DNA of 64,000 nucleotides, from positions 39,152-103,151 of the forward strand of contig NZ_JAPCID010000026.1 of NCBI RefSeq assembly GCF_027587175.1, in the 5' to 3' direction. The position numbers were made by a program, and so were the translations under genes. The stretch comes from Solirubrobacter deserti (GTDB lineage Bacteria > Actinomycetota > Thermoleophilia > Solirubrobacterales > Solirubrobacteraceae). Under the pieces are notes generated by a model. That model worked only from the letters and a program-made list of their open reading frames with translations. It searched no databases and had not been told where the DNA came from. How positions within the stretch are numbered: the first letter of the stretch is position 1; each line of letters opens with the position of its first letter. This document shows, in pieces, positions 43,908-52,031 of the stretch.

Positions 43908-45293
43908 ATGGCCACCGACGCACCTGTCCAGATCCCTCGCCAGCGCATCTCGGAGCTGATCGAGCGCGAGGAGAAGCAGCTCAACGAGCGGACGCAGCGG
44001 TCGAAGGAGACCTACGCCCGCGCCCAGGTCCACCTGTCCGGCGGCGTGGCATCGTCGTACCAGCTGCGTGACCCGTGGCCGATCTACCTCGAGCGCGGCT
44101 CCGGCCCGAAGGTCTGGGACGTCGACGGCAACGAGATGTGGGACTTCCACAACGGCTTCGGCTCGATGGTCCAGGGCCACGCCCACCCCGCGATCGGCGC
44201 GGCCATCAACGCCCGCTACAGCGCCGGCACGCACTTCGCGGCGCCGACCGAGGACGCGATCGCCGTCGGTGACGAGCTCGCGCGCCGTTGGGGGCTGCCG
44301 AAGTGGCGCTTCACGAACTCCGGCTCGGAGTCCACGATGGACGCCATCCGGATCGCCCGCGGCACCACCGGTCGTGACACGATCGTCAAGATCTTCGGCT
44401 CCTATCACGGCCATCACGACGGCGTGATGGTCTCGATCGGCGTCGAGTACGACCAGATCGGCGACCACGAGAACCTGGCCAGCCTTCCCTACGGCGCCGG
44501 TATCCCGCAGGCGGTCGTCGACCTCACGGTCCCGGTCCCGTTCAACGACGCGGCCGCGATGGAGCGCCGGATCGAGCGCCTGACCGAGGAGGGCCGCAAG
44601 CCCGCCTGCGTGATCATGGAGCCGGCGATGATGAACCTCGGCGTCGTGCTCCCCGAGCCCGGCTACCTCGAGGCCGTCCGCGACATCACGCGCCGCCACG
44701 GCATCATCCTCATCTTCGACGAGGTCAAGACCGGCCTGTGCATCGCGGCGGGCGGCGCCACCGAGCGCTTCGGCGTCACGCCCGACCTGGTCACGCTGGC
44801 CAAGGCGCTGGGCGGCGGCACGCCGATCGGCGCGATCGGCGGCACCGAGGAGGCCATGACGGCCGTCGAGGACGGCTCCGTCTACCAGGTCGGCACCTAC
44901 AACGGCAACCCGCTCGGCATGGCCGCCACCAAGGCGAACCTGCTCGAGGTGCTCACGCCGGAGGCCTACCAGCACCTGGACGCGCTCAACGAGCGCATCC
45001 TGGCCGGCTGCGAGGCCGTCATCCGCAAGCACAACCTGCCCGGCTACTCCGTCGGCGTCGGCTCCAAGGGCTGCGTCACGTTCTCGGCCAACAAGATCGT
45101 CGACTACGAGACGTTCAAGGCCAACCAAGACAAGGACCTCTCCGAGCTCGCGTGGCTCTACAACATGAACCGCGGCATCTTCATGACGCCTGGGCGCGAA
45201 GAGGAGTGGACGCTCTCGGTCACCCACGACGACGCGTCGGTGGACGCGTATGTGCAGGTGTTCGAGGCCATGGCCGACGACCTGATGGCGTAG
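43908..45293 (+). CDS. Class III PLP aminotransferase, glutamate-1-semialdehyde-aminomutase-like
   Basis: A 461-residue fold-type I PLP enzyme. FTNSGSESTMDAIRIAR, FGSYHGHHDG, ILIFDEVKTG and the PLP lysine in LVTLAKALGGGTPIGAIGG are clear. The layout resembles HemL, but the ~45-residue N-terminal extension, HLSGGVASSYQ and GGATERFGV differ from true HemL. No haem genes adjoin it, so an omega-amino-acid or amino-sugar aminotransferase is as likely. The start is ATG 43908 with AAGGAACGGG upstream. A GC-rich hairpin lies in the leader. It is divergent from purF. Confidence 0.85.
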   Translation: MATDAPVQIPRQRISELIEREEKQLNERTQRSKETYARAQVHLSGGVASSYQLRDPWPIYLERGSGPKVWDVDGNEMWDFHNGFGSMVQGHAHPAIGAAINARYSAGTHFAAPTEDAIAVGDELARRWGLPKWRFTNSGSESTMDAIRIARGTTGRDTIVKIFGSYHGHHDGVMVSIGVEYDQIGDHENLASLPYGAGIPQAVVDLTVPVPFNDAAAMERRIERLTEEGRKPACVIMEPAMMNLGVVLPEPGYLEAVRDITRRHGIILIFDEVKTGLCIAAGGATERFGVTPDLVTLAKALGGGTPIGAIGGTEEAMTAVEDGSVYQVGTYNGNPLGMAATKANLLEVLTPEAYQHLDALNERILAGCEAVIRKHNLPGYSVGVGSKGCVTFSANKIVDYETFKANQDKDLSELAWLYNMNRGIFMTPGREEEWTLSVTHDDASVDAYVQVFEAMADDLMA

Positions 45294-45655
45294 AGCACGG
45301 CCTGAACCGCCGGCGGCAGCGTGTGCGTCGCCGGCGGGAGCGGCGCCGTGCCCACGAGGGTGCCCAGGATCGCATCCTGCTCGGCCCGTTCCCGCGCGGC
45401 CGCCTCGGCACGCGCGTCGACGGCGAGTGAGAAACGGCGCGGCGTGGCCGCGCCGTCGCGCACGAGGTCGGCGATGATCCGCGGCGGCGCGTAGCGCGCC
45501 ATCCGGTCGATCCAGTCGGCGACGGGCTCGCCGTCCACGCAGCCGAACTCGACCTCGAGCTCACCCGCGAGGATCTCGTCGAGCAGGAGCGCCGCCGCGA
45601 TCACGTGCGGATCGCGGCCGCGCGTCAGGAGCGTGGCGTCGGCGGAGAGGCTCAT
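45158..45655 (-). CDS. Possible GPP34-like small protein overlapping the aminotransferase 3' end
   Basis: A 165-residue reading frame. Its first ~120 residues look like protein: AAALLLDEILAGELEVEFG, then WIDRMARYAPPRIIADLVRDGAATPRRFSLAVDARAEAAARERAEQDAILG. This vaguely resembles the actinobacterial GPP34 family of phospholipid-binding proteins, though it is short. The last ~45 residues lie antisense to the end of the aminotransferase gene and are not protein-like, so the gene may be truncated or its tail neutral. ATG 45655 was chosen; GTG 45679 is an alternative. Coding is uncertain. Confidence 0.45.
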   Translation of the reverse strand: MSLSADATLLTRGRDPHVIAAALLLDEILAGELEVEFGCVDGEPVADWIDRMARYAPPRIIADLVRDGAATPRRFSLAVDARAEAAARERAEQDAILGTLVGTAPLPPATHTLPPAVQAVLYAIRSSAMASNTCTYASTDASSWVTESVHSSSRPGVMKMPRFML

Positions 45656-45694
45656 GACCCCGACGACGCCACGCGTCACGGTGTTATTCCGTGG

Positions 45695-47371
45695 CTACTG
45701 GACCGGCAGCAGGCAGAGCCCGCCGGTGGTCGGGTCCGCCACCCACTGCTTGGAGGCGACGTTCTTGAGGTAGTCGACCTGCGCCTTGGACATCTTGGGC
45801 GCGTTGACCTCCTTCGCGGAGGCGGACGCCGCCCGGGCGCCCTTCTTGAGCTTGAGGATGTCCACGCCGCGCGCGGCGTCGGCGGTGTAGATGTAGCCGT
45901 TGTGGTTGTAGGACGCCCACACGTTGCCGCCGTCGGGCCGGTAGTAGGCGACCTGAATCGGGTTCGCCGGGTTCGAGATGTCCAGAATGCGCGTGCCCTG
46001 CCCGTACCAGGCGTACGTGACGATCTCGCGGTCGACGTCGAAGTAGTGCGCCGAGCAGGAGGTGAGGTTGTACACCGTGCCCTCGTTGTCAGCCGGAGCC
46101 CACGAGCCGACGGCCTCCATCCGGAACGGCTTCTCCGGCGTCGAGCGCCAGCCCTCGCCGTTGTAGGAGCCCTTCAGCGAGGAGATCGTGAACTTGCCCT
46201 CCTCGCGGCACGCGTTCGAGCCCGCGGTCGCGGGGTACGTGCCGAACCACTCCTCGGTGCCGAGCAGCAGCTCGCCCTTCAGGTAGCGCCAGTCCGTCAG
46301 CGGCGCGTTCAGGCCGACCGGCCGCCACGAGTTGTGCATCCAGCCGCCCGCGTTGCCGTCGGACAGCGGGGTGAGCCGCGAGACGCCGGGGACGAACTTC
46401 TCGCTCGTGGTCTGCGGCGAGAGCCCGCCGCCCGCGTACGGCACCGGGTCGACCGGCGTCGCGCGGCGGATCTTGCGCTGAACCGGGTCCCAGTGGACGC
46501 CGTCGGTCCAGTAGCCGCGCGTACCGCCCAGGCCCGCGACCCAGGCGATGCCCAGCTCGTCGACGTCGACGTCGTGCGCGTAGGCGGTGACGCCGTCCTG
46601 GCGGAACAGGTCGACCGGCTTGTGCGGGTAGGAGACCGGGTTCTTCGGGTCGCGCAGGTCGGTGGCGATGATCGGGCGACCGCCGAGCCAGCCTGCCTGC
46701 TCCTGCTTGGTGGACGGGGCCGGACCGCCGGTCCACAGCCACTCGCAGTCGTTGACGCAGGACGTCGTGTGGCCCGTCGGCAGCTCCTTGAAGGAGAGCA
46801 CCTTCAGGTTGGCCGGGTCCTTGGCGTCGACGACGTAGACGCCGGCGATGTTGAGCCCGCCGTTCGGGTTCGGCACCCCGGCCTCGCCGGTCGTGGTACC
46901 GCGGTAGGCGCGCGGGTCACGCGACAGCAGCGCGAGCTTGCGCTTGTCGTCGACGTCCATGTCCTCGTTCTGCCAGAACGTCGACGTCGGGTTCGACGGC
47001 GAGTACGGCGGGTCGCCCGGGAGCCGCAGCTCCTCGTTCGTGACCTCGTCCAGGAACTTCGGCTTCGCGGGATCGGACAGGTCATACGTCTTCAGGCCGA
47101 AGCGGCCCGTGACGAACATGACTTCCTTGCCCTTGTCCTTGGGCTTGCCGAACCAGTCCCAGACCCAGTCGAAGCGGCCCCGGCCCTTGTCCTTCTTGCC
47201 GTAGGTCATGAAGTTGATCGCGGTCGCGTTCGCCGCCTCCGGCAGGTTGCCGACCAGCTCCATGTTCTTGATCGAGCCTGGCGGCTGCGCGATCTGCGCC
47301 TGCGCGGGCGCGGCCGAAACCGCCATGGCGACACCGAGCGCCAACGGCGCCAGTACCTTCTTGCCCCTCAC
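45695..47371 (-). CDS. Secreted LVIVD-repeat-like beta-propeller protein
   Basis: A 558-residue exported protein. The signal peptide is residues 1-25 (AQA-Q). The body has repeats of the LVIVD kind: GLKTYDLSDPAKPKFLDEV, GVYVVDAKDPANLKVLS, TRILDISNPANPIQVAYYRPDGG. These are typical of a predicted propeller found in many secreted bacterial proteins. Paired cysteines (TTSCVNDCEW) suggest disulphides. GTG 47371 with AGGGGGG five bases upstream is well supported. No enzyme motif is visible and its role is unknown. It follows purL on the same strand after a 117-bp gap containing a hairpin, so it is probably transcribed separately. Confidence 0.8.
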   Translation of the reverse strand: MRGKKVLAPLALGVAMAVSAAPAQAQIAQPPGSIKNMELVGNLPEAANATAINFMTYGKKDKGRGRFDWVWDWFGKPKDKGKEVMFVTGRFGLKTYDLSDPAKPKFLDEVTNEELRLPGDPPYSPSNPTSTFWQNEDMDVDDKRKLALLSRDPRAYRGTTTGEAGVPNPNGGLNIAGVYVVDAKDPANLKVLSFKELPTGHTTSCVNDCEWLWTGGPAPSTKQEQAGWLGGRPIIATDLRDPKNPVSYPHKPVDLFRQDGVTAYAHDVDVDELGIAWVAGLGGTRGYWTDGVHWDPVQRKIRRATPVDPVPYAGGGLSPQTTSEKFVPGVSRLTPLSDGNAGGWMHNSWRPVGLNAPLTDWRYLKGELLLGTEEWFGTYPATAGSNACREEGKFTISSLKGSYNGEGWRSTPEKPFRMEAVGSWAPADNEGTVYNLTSCSAHYFDVDREIVTYAWYGQGTRILDISNPANPIQVAYYRPDGGNVWASYNHNGYIYTADAARGVDILKLKKGARAASASAKEVNAPKMSKAQVDYLKNVASKQWVADPTTGGLCLLPVQ

Positions 47372-47453
47372 TGAACCCCCCTCATAGGGTCGGACTACGA
47401 ACTTCCGGAGCGGCACCCTATCCGGATGTCGCCGGTGCGCAAACACCGACCAA

Positions 47454-47472
47454 CCACCGGGTTAACCGGTGG
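47454..47472 (-). terminator. Probable terminator after purL
   Basis: CCACCGG and CCGGTGG form a perfect 7-bp stem around GTTAA, 16 bases past the purL stop on the minus strand, followed by the T-rich TTGGTCGGTGTTTG. Confidence 0.55.
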
Positions 47473-47488
47473 CCGGCCGGTTGTGCCG

Positions 47489-49687
47489 TCAGTCCAGGAG
47501 GTCGGTGAGCCCGCGGCTGAACGCACGCTCGAGATCGACCAGCGGCACCGAGAGCGAGCCCTCGATCGTGAGCGCCTCGCCGCCGACCTCGCCGATCACG
47601 CGCGCCGCCGCGCCAAAGGGCGTCATCGCCTCGGCCGGGCCGGAGACGACGAACGCACCCGGGCCCTCGCCGAACAGGTCGTCGAGGGCGGAGACCTTCG
47701 CGCCCACGCCGCCGGCGATCGCCGACTCGGCCAGCGCGACCGCGACGCCGCCCTCCGCGACGTCGTGCGCGCTTGACAGCGAGCCGGAGCGCACGGCCTG
47801 GCGGATCGCGGCGTGCAGCGCCTTGAGCTCGCCGAGGTCAGGCTGCGGGAGCGGGCCCTCGACGGCCTCCCCGCGCAGCTTCGACAGCTCGGAGGCGGCC
47901 TTCGACGGCTTCCACGAGTCGGCGGACACGATCGCGATCACGTCGCCGGCGCTTTCGAAGCCGAGCCGGCCGCTCATCCGGGCGTCCGGCAGCTCGCCGA
48001 CCAGGCCGACGACCGGCGTCGGGTAGATCGGGCCCTCGGCGCCCTCGTTGTAGAGCGACACGTTGCCGCCCACGACCGGGATGCCGAACGCGCGGCACGC
48101 GTCGCCCAGGCCGGCGATCGCCCGCGAGAACTGCCACGCGATGTGCGGCTTCTCCGGGTTGCCGAAGTTCAGGCAGTTCGTCAGGCCGAGCGGCTCGGCG
48201 CCGACGCAGGCGAGGTTCGCGCTGCACTCGAGCACGGCCTCGACCGCGCCGCGGTACGGGTCGGCCGCCACGCGCCGGCCGTTGCCGTCGATCGAGACCG
48301 CGATCGCAGGCTTGGGGCCGTCCTCCCCCTTGGGCGGGGCGAGCGCGGTCAGCCGCTCGCCGTTCGCCGGGTCCGGGAGCATTAGGACCGCCGCGTCGGC
48401 CTGCTCGGGCCGGCGGACGGTGCGCGAGCCGACGAGCGCGTCGTACTGCTCGAACACGCCCTTGCGGGACGCCAGGTTCGCCGAGCCGAGCAGCGCGAGC
48501 AGGATCTCGCCCGCGTCGTCGGTGTCGATCAGCTTCGGCGGGACCGGATACAGCGGCGTCGCGGGCTCGGCGGGCTCGAGCTCGTAGGTCGGGCACTCGT
48601 CCACGAGCGCCTCCACCGGCAGGTCGCCGACCAGCTCTTCGCCGTCGAAGACACGCAGCCGGCGCGTATCCGTGACCTCGCCGATCGCGGTCGCGTTGAC
48701 CTCCCACTTGGCGCAGACGGCCAGCACCGCCTGCACGCGCTCGGGCTCGACCACGCACAGCATGCGCTCCTGGGACTCCGAGATCATGATCTCGAAGGCC
48801 TCCATGTCCTGCTCGCGCAGCGGGACGCGGCGCACGTGGAGATCCAGGCCGACCTCGCCCTTGGCCGCCATCTCGGCGCTCGAGGACGTCAGGCCGGCGG
48901 CACCCAGGTCCTGGAGCGCGACGAGCAGCTTGCGGTCGAGCAGCTCGAGCGAGCACTCGAGCAGCTTCTTCTCCTCGAACGGGTCGCCGATCTGCACCGT
49001 CGGGCGCTTCTCCATGTCGGCGTCCAGCTCGGCGGACGCCAGCACCGACGCGCCGCCGATGCCGTCGCGGCCCGTGCGGGCGCCGAACAGCACGACGACG
49101 TTGCCCACGCCCGCGGCCGCGGACTTGATCAGCTCGTCCGTCTCGATCAGGCCGACGGCCATCGCGTTGACGAGGCAGTTCTGCTCGTACGGACCCTCGA
49201 AGTAGATCTCGCCGCCGACGGTGGCGATGCCGATCGAGTTGCCGTAGTGACCGATGCCGGCCACGGCGTGCTCGAGCAGGTAGCGCGAGCGGGCGGACTC
49301 GCCGACCTCGCCGAAGCGCAGCGAGTCCAGGATCGCGATCGGCCGCGCGCCGATGGCGAAGATGTCGCGCAGGATGCCCCCGACGCCGGTCGCAGCGCCC
49401 TGGAAGGGCTCGACCGCGCTCGGGTGGTTGTGGGACTCGACCTTGAACGCGCAGGAGAGGCCGTTGCCGACGTCCACCGCGCCCGCGTTCTCGCCCGGGC
49501 CCATGACCAGCCGCGGACCCTCGGTCGGGAGCGTCTTGAGCAGCGGCCGCGAGTGCTTGTAGCCGCAGTGCTCGGACCACATCAGCGAGAAGACGGCCAG
49601 CTCGACCTCGTTGGGCTCACGGCCCATCTTCTCGACGATCAGGTCGTACTCGAAGTCGGTGAGCCCGAGCTCACGATGCTTGCTCAT
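47489..49687 (-). CDS. purL: Phosphoribosylformylglycinamidine synthase, large subunit PurL
   Basis: A 732-residue ATP-dependent subunit of the small-PurL type, which needs PurQ to supply ammonia and PurS as adaptor. Motifs: MWSEHCGYKHSRPLL near the N-terminus, KVESHNHPSAVEPFQGAATGVGG, RDIFAIGARPIA, and a second AIRS-like half with LGLTNCLNFGNPEKP and SAHDVAEGGVAVALAE. It converts FGAR to FGAM. ATG 49687 overlaps the purQ stop by four bases (ATGA). It is the last gene of the purC-S-Q-L group. Confidence 0.96.
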   Translation of the reverse strand: MSKHRELGLTDFEYDLIVEKMGREPNEVELAVFSLMWSEHCGYKHSRPLLKTLPTEGPRLVMGPGENAGAVDVGNGLSCAFKVESHNHPSAVEPFQGAATGVGGILRDIFAIGARPIAILDSLRFGEVGESARSRYLLEHAVAGIGHYGNSIGIATVGGEIYFEGPYEQNCLVNAMAVGLIETDELIKSAAAGVGNVVVLFGARTGRDGIGGASVLASAELDADMEKRPTVQIGDPFEEKKLLECSLELLDRKLLVALQDLGAAGLTSSSAEMAAKGEVGLDLHVRRVPLREQDMEAFEIMISESQERMLCVVEPERVQAVLAVCAKWEVNATAIGEVTDTRRLRVFDGEELVGDLPVEALVDECPTYELEPAEPATPLYPVPPKLIDTDDAGEILLALLGSANLASRKGVFEQYDALVGSRTVRRPEQADAAVLMLPDPANGERLTALAPPKGEDGPKPAIAVSIDGNGRRVAADPYRGAVEAVLECSANLACVGAEPLGLTNCLNFGNPEKPHIAWQFSRAIAGLGDACRAFGIPVVGGNVSLYNEGAEGPIYPTPVVGLVGELPDARMSGRLGFESAGDVIAIVSADSWKPSKAASELSKLRGEAVEGPLPQPDLGELKALHAAIRQAVRSGSLSSAHDVAEGGVAVALAESAIAGGVGAKVSALDDLFGEGPGAFVVSGPAEAMTPFGAAARVIGEVGGEALTIEGSLSVPLVDLERAFSRGLTDLLD

Positions 49688-50349
49688 GCCGCGGGCACCG
49701 CCGCCGCGGAGGCGAACAGCTTCAGCCCGTCCGCGGAGCCCGTCAGCACGTCGACGGCGTGCTCGGGGTGCGGCATCAGGCCGACGACGTTGCCGGCCTT
49801 GTTCGACACGCCCGCGATGTCCCGCGCCGAGCCGTTGAAGTTGTGGCCCGCGGCGTACTTGAGCACGATCTGCCCGTTGGCCTCGAGCTCGTCCAGCACC
49901 GGGTCGGGCGCGTAGTAGCGGCCCGTCGTGTGCTTGGCGGGCACGGACAGCACCTCACCGACCTCGCACGCGTTCGTCCACGAGGTCGACGCGTTGACGA
50001 CCTCCAGATCCACCTGGCGGCACGTGAAGCGCAGCGACGTGTTCGGCAGCAGCGCGCCGGACAGCAGCCCGGCCTCGCACAGCACCTGGAAGCCGTTGCA
50101 GATGCCGAGCACGAGGCCGCCGTTGCGGGCGAACAGCTCGACCTCGCGCATCACCGGTGAGAAGCGCGCGACCGCGCCGACCCGCAGATGGTCGCCGTAG
50201 GAGAACCCGCCGGGGATGATGACCGCGTCGACGCCCTTGAGGTCGTGATCGGCATGCCAGAGGATCTCGGCTTCCCCCACACGCGACGCCGCCAGGAACG
50301 CGTCGACGTCGTCGCACGTCCCCGGGAACCGCACCACACCGAACTTCAC
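49684..50349 (-). CDS. purQ: Phosphoribosylformylglycinamidine synthase, glutaminase subunit PurQ
   Basis: A 221-residue class I glutamine amidotransferase. The catalytic Cys lies in LVLGICNGFQVLCE, the His and Glu in LMPHPEHAVD, and GGFSYGDHLRVGAVAR is the PurQ-specific loop. It delivers ammonia to PurL. GTG 50349 overlaps the purS stop (GTGA), and its own stop overlaps purL. Confidence 0.96.
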   Translation of the reverse strand: MKFGVVRFPGTCDDVDAFLAASRVGEAEILWHADHDLKGVDAVIIPGGFSYGDHLRVGAVARFSPVMREVELFARNGGLVLGICNGFQVLCEAGLLSGALLPNTSLRFTCRQVDLEVVNASTSWTNACEVGEVLSVPAKHTTGRYYAPDPVLDELEANGQIVLKYAAGHNFNGSARDIAGVSNKAGNVVGLMPHPEHAVDVLTGSADGLKLFASAAAVPAA

Positions 50350-50564
50350 TGGATCTCGTAGTCCTCGATGAGCGGGTTGGCCAGGAGCTTCTCGCACATC
50401 GCCGGCACCTGCGCGGGGTCCTCGACGTCCAGCTCGACCAGCCGGCCGACGTGGACGTTCGACACGCCTTCGAAGCCGAGCGCCGGCAGCGCCCGTTCGA
50501 CGGTCTGCCCCTGCGGGTCGAGAATGCCCGCCTTGGGCCGGATCAGCACGCGGACGCGGCTCAC
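50346..50564 (-). CDS. purS: Phosphoribosylformylglycinamidine synthase subunit PurS
   Basis: A 72-residue protein. VRVLIRPKAGILDPQGQTVE, LGFEGVSNVHVGRLVEL and the C-terminal NPLIEDYEI are PurS hallmarks. It bridges PurL and PurQ and shields ammonia. It is slightly shorter than the usual ~80 residues. GTG 50564 overlaps the purC stop by four bases. Confidence 0.94.
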   Translation of the reverse strand: MSRVRVLIRPKAGILDPQGQTVERALPALGFEGVSNVHVGRLVELDVEDPAQVPAMCEKLLANPLIEDYEIQ

Positions 50565-51433
50565 GAGACCCGGTCCAGCCACGCGCCGAACGACTCGCCC
50601 GAGAGCCGCTCGTAGGCCGTCACGTACCGCTCGCGGGTCTGCTCGACGATGTCCTGCGGGATCTCCGGCGCGGGCGGGTTCTTGTCCCAGCCGCTGTTGG
50701 TCGCCCAGTCCCGCACGAACTGCTTGTCGAACGACGGCTGGCCCCTGCCGATCTCGTAGGAGTCGGCCGGCCAGAAGCGCGAGGAGTCCGGCGTGCAGAC
50801 CTCGTCGCCCAGCGTGAGGACGCCGTTGGCGTCCAGCCCGAACTCGAACTTGGTGTCGGCGAGGATCACGCCCCGCTCGCGCGCGTGCTCGGCCACGGCC
50901 TTGTAGACCGCGATCGACACCTCGCGCACCTGCGCGGCGAGCTCCTCGCTCCCGAGCAGCTTCACGGTCTCGTCGAAGTCGATCGCCTCGTCGTGGCCCT
51001 CTTCGGCCTTGGTCGACGGCGTGTAGATCGGCTCGGGGAACTGCTGGGACTCCTGCAGGCCCTCGGGCAGCGAGATGCCCGAGATCGCGCCCGTGGCCTT
51101 GTAGTCCTTCCAGCCCGAGCCCGTGATGTAGCCGCGCACGATGCACTCCACCGGAAGCATCTTCAGGTTGCGCACGCGCAGGCCGCGGCCGCGGAACTCA
51201 GCCGGTACCCCGTCCGTCGCGCTCAGGAAGTGGTTGGGGACGATGTCCTTCGTCAACCCGAACCAGAGCACCGACAGGCCCGTGAGGACCTTGCCCTTGT
51301 CGGGGATCGGCGTCGGGTGGACGGCGTCGTAAGTGGAGATCCGGTCGGAGGCGACCATCAGCAGGTCGTCCCCGAGGTCGTACATGTCACGGACCTTGCC
51401 CGAATGCAGCAGCGGCAGCGATGTCACGGCCAA
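50561..51433 (-). CDS. purC: SAICAR synthase
   Basis: A 290-residue ligase that joins aspartate to CAIR. Family motifs: LLHSGKVRDMYDLGDDLLMVASDRIS with the nucleotide-binding loop, PVECIVRGYITGSGWKDY, and ILADTKFEFGLD followed by the metal-binding TLGDEVCTPDSSRFW. The long form (about 290) is typical of actinobacteria. The start may be TTG 51433 (four bases after AGTAGG) or GTG 51427 (ten bases after it). It begins ten bases after the tetR stop and overlaps purS by four bases. Confidence 0.94.
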   Translation of the reverse strand: MAVTSLPLLHSGKVRDMYDLGDDLLMVASDRISTYDAVHPTPIPDKGKVLTGLSVLWFGLTKDIVPNHFLSATDGVPAEFRGRGLRVRNLKMLPVECIVRGYITGSGWKDYKATGAISGISLPEGLQESQQFPEPIYTPSTKAEEGHDEAIDFDETVKLLGSEELAAQVREVSIAVYKAVAEHARERGVILADTKFEFGLDANGVLTLGDEVCTPDSSRFWPADSYEIGRGQPSFDKQFVRDWATNSGWDKNPPAPEIPQDIVEQTRERYVTAYERLSGESFGAWLDRVS

Positions 51434-51443
51434 TCAGCCTACT

Positions 51444-51995
51444 TCAGGGCGCGGCGACGGCCTTGTGGAGGCACACCAGGCACTGGTCGAGCGCCTCGTG
51501 GCGCGGCATCGACTGCTCGCGCATCAGCGACCACGCCGTGTACAGCAGCGCCCACAGCATCGACAGCGTCCACGCCTCCGACAGCGCCGGATCGAGCGTG
51601 CCCTCCTCGCGGCCGCGGTGGATGAGCGCGACCAGCTCGCGGTCGTGCGGCTGCTCGGGCTCGTCCTCCATGTTCCCGATCGCGCCGGTGAACATCACGG
51701 TCAGCACGTCGCCGAGCTCGAAGTACTCACGGCACAACCGCGCCAGCGCGTCCGCGGCCGACCCGTGCGTGAGCTCGGCGCGCGCGGTGGCCTCGCCGAC
51801 GCGCTCGTTGGCGTAGTCGATCAGCGCGCGCAGCAGGTCGGCGCGCTCGGCGAAGTAGCGGTGCACCGTCGTGCGGCCCACGCCCGCCGCGCTCGCCACC
51901 TCGCCCAGCGACGCGCCCGCGTCGCGGGCGAGCACGGTCACCGCCGCGTCGAGGATCGCGCGGCGCGTCCGCGTTCGGGTTCGGCTCTCATTCAC
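51444..51995 (-). CDS. TetR-family regulator
   Basis: A 183-residue TetR protein. The HTH reads RRAILDAAVTVLARDAGASL, then VASAAGVGRTTVHRYFAERADLLRALI. The helical remainder is the ligand-binding domain and includes LCREYFELGDVLTVMF. GTG 51995 was chosen. It is divergent from the ABC exporter, with a palindrome in the 36-bp gap, so it very likely represses the exporter and itself. purC begins ten bases after its stop, so read-through into purC-S-Q-L is possible. Confidence 0.86.
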   Translation of the reverse strand: MNESRTRTRTRRAILDAAVTVLARDAGASLGEVASAAGVGRTTVHRYFAERADLLRALIDYANERVGEATARAELTHGSAADALARLCREYFELGDVLTVMFTGAIGNMEDEPEQPHDRELVALIHRGREEGTLDPALSEAWTLSMLWALLYTAWSLMREQSMPRHEALDQCLVCLHKAVAAP

Positions 51996-52004
51996 TTGCC
52001 ATAG

Positions 52005-52022
52005 TGGAACATAGCTGTTTCA
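52005..52022. promoter_or_regulatory. Palindrome in the tetR/ABC exporter divergent promoter
   Basis: TGGAACATAGCTGTTTCA has 7-bp arms with one mismatch around TAGC. It fills half of the 36-bp gap between the GTG of tetR (51995) and the GTG of the ABC gene (52032), so a bound repressor would block both. Confidence 0.65.
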
Positions 52023-52031
52023 ATTCGGAGC

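Noticed and set aside
43908..45293. Naming the aminotransferase hemL
   Set aside because: It has the aminomutase-like fold, but its N-terminal extension and sequence differ from HemL and no haem genes are near.
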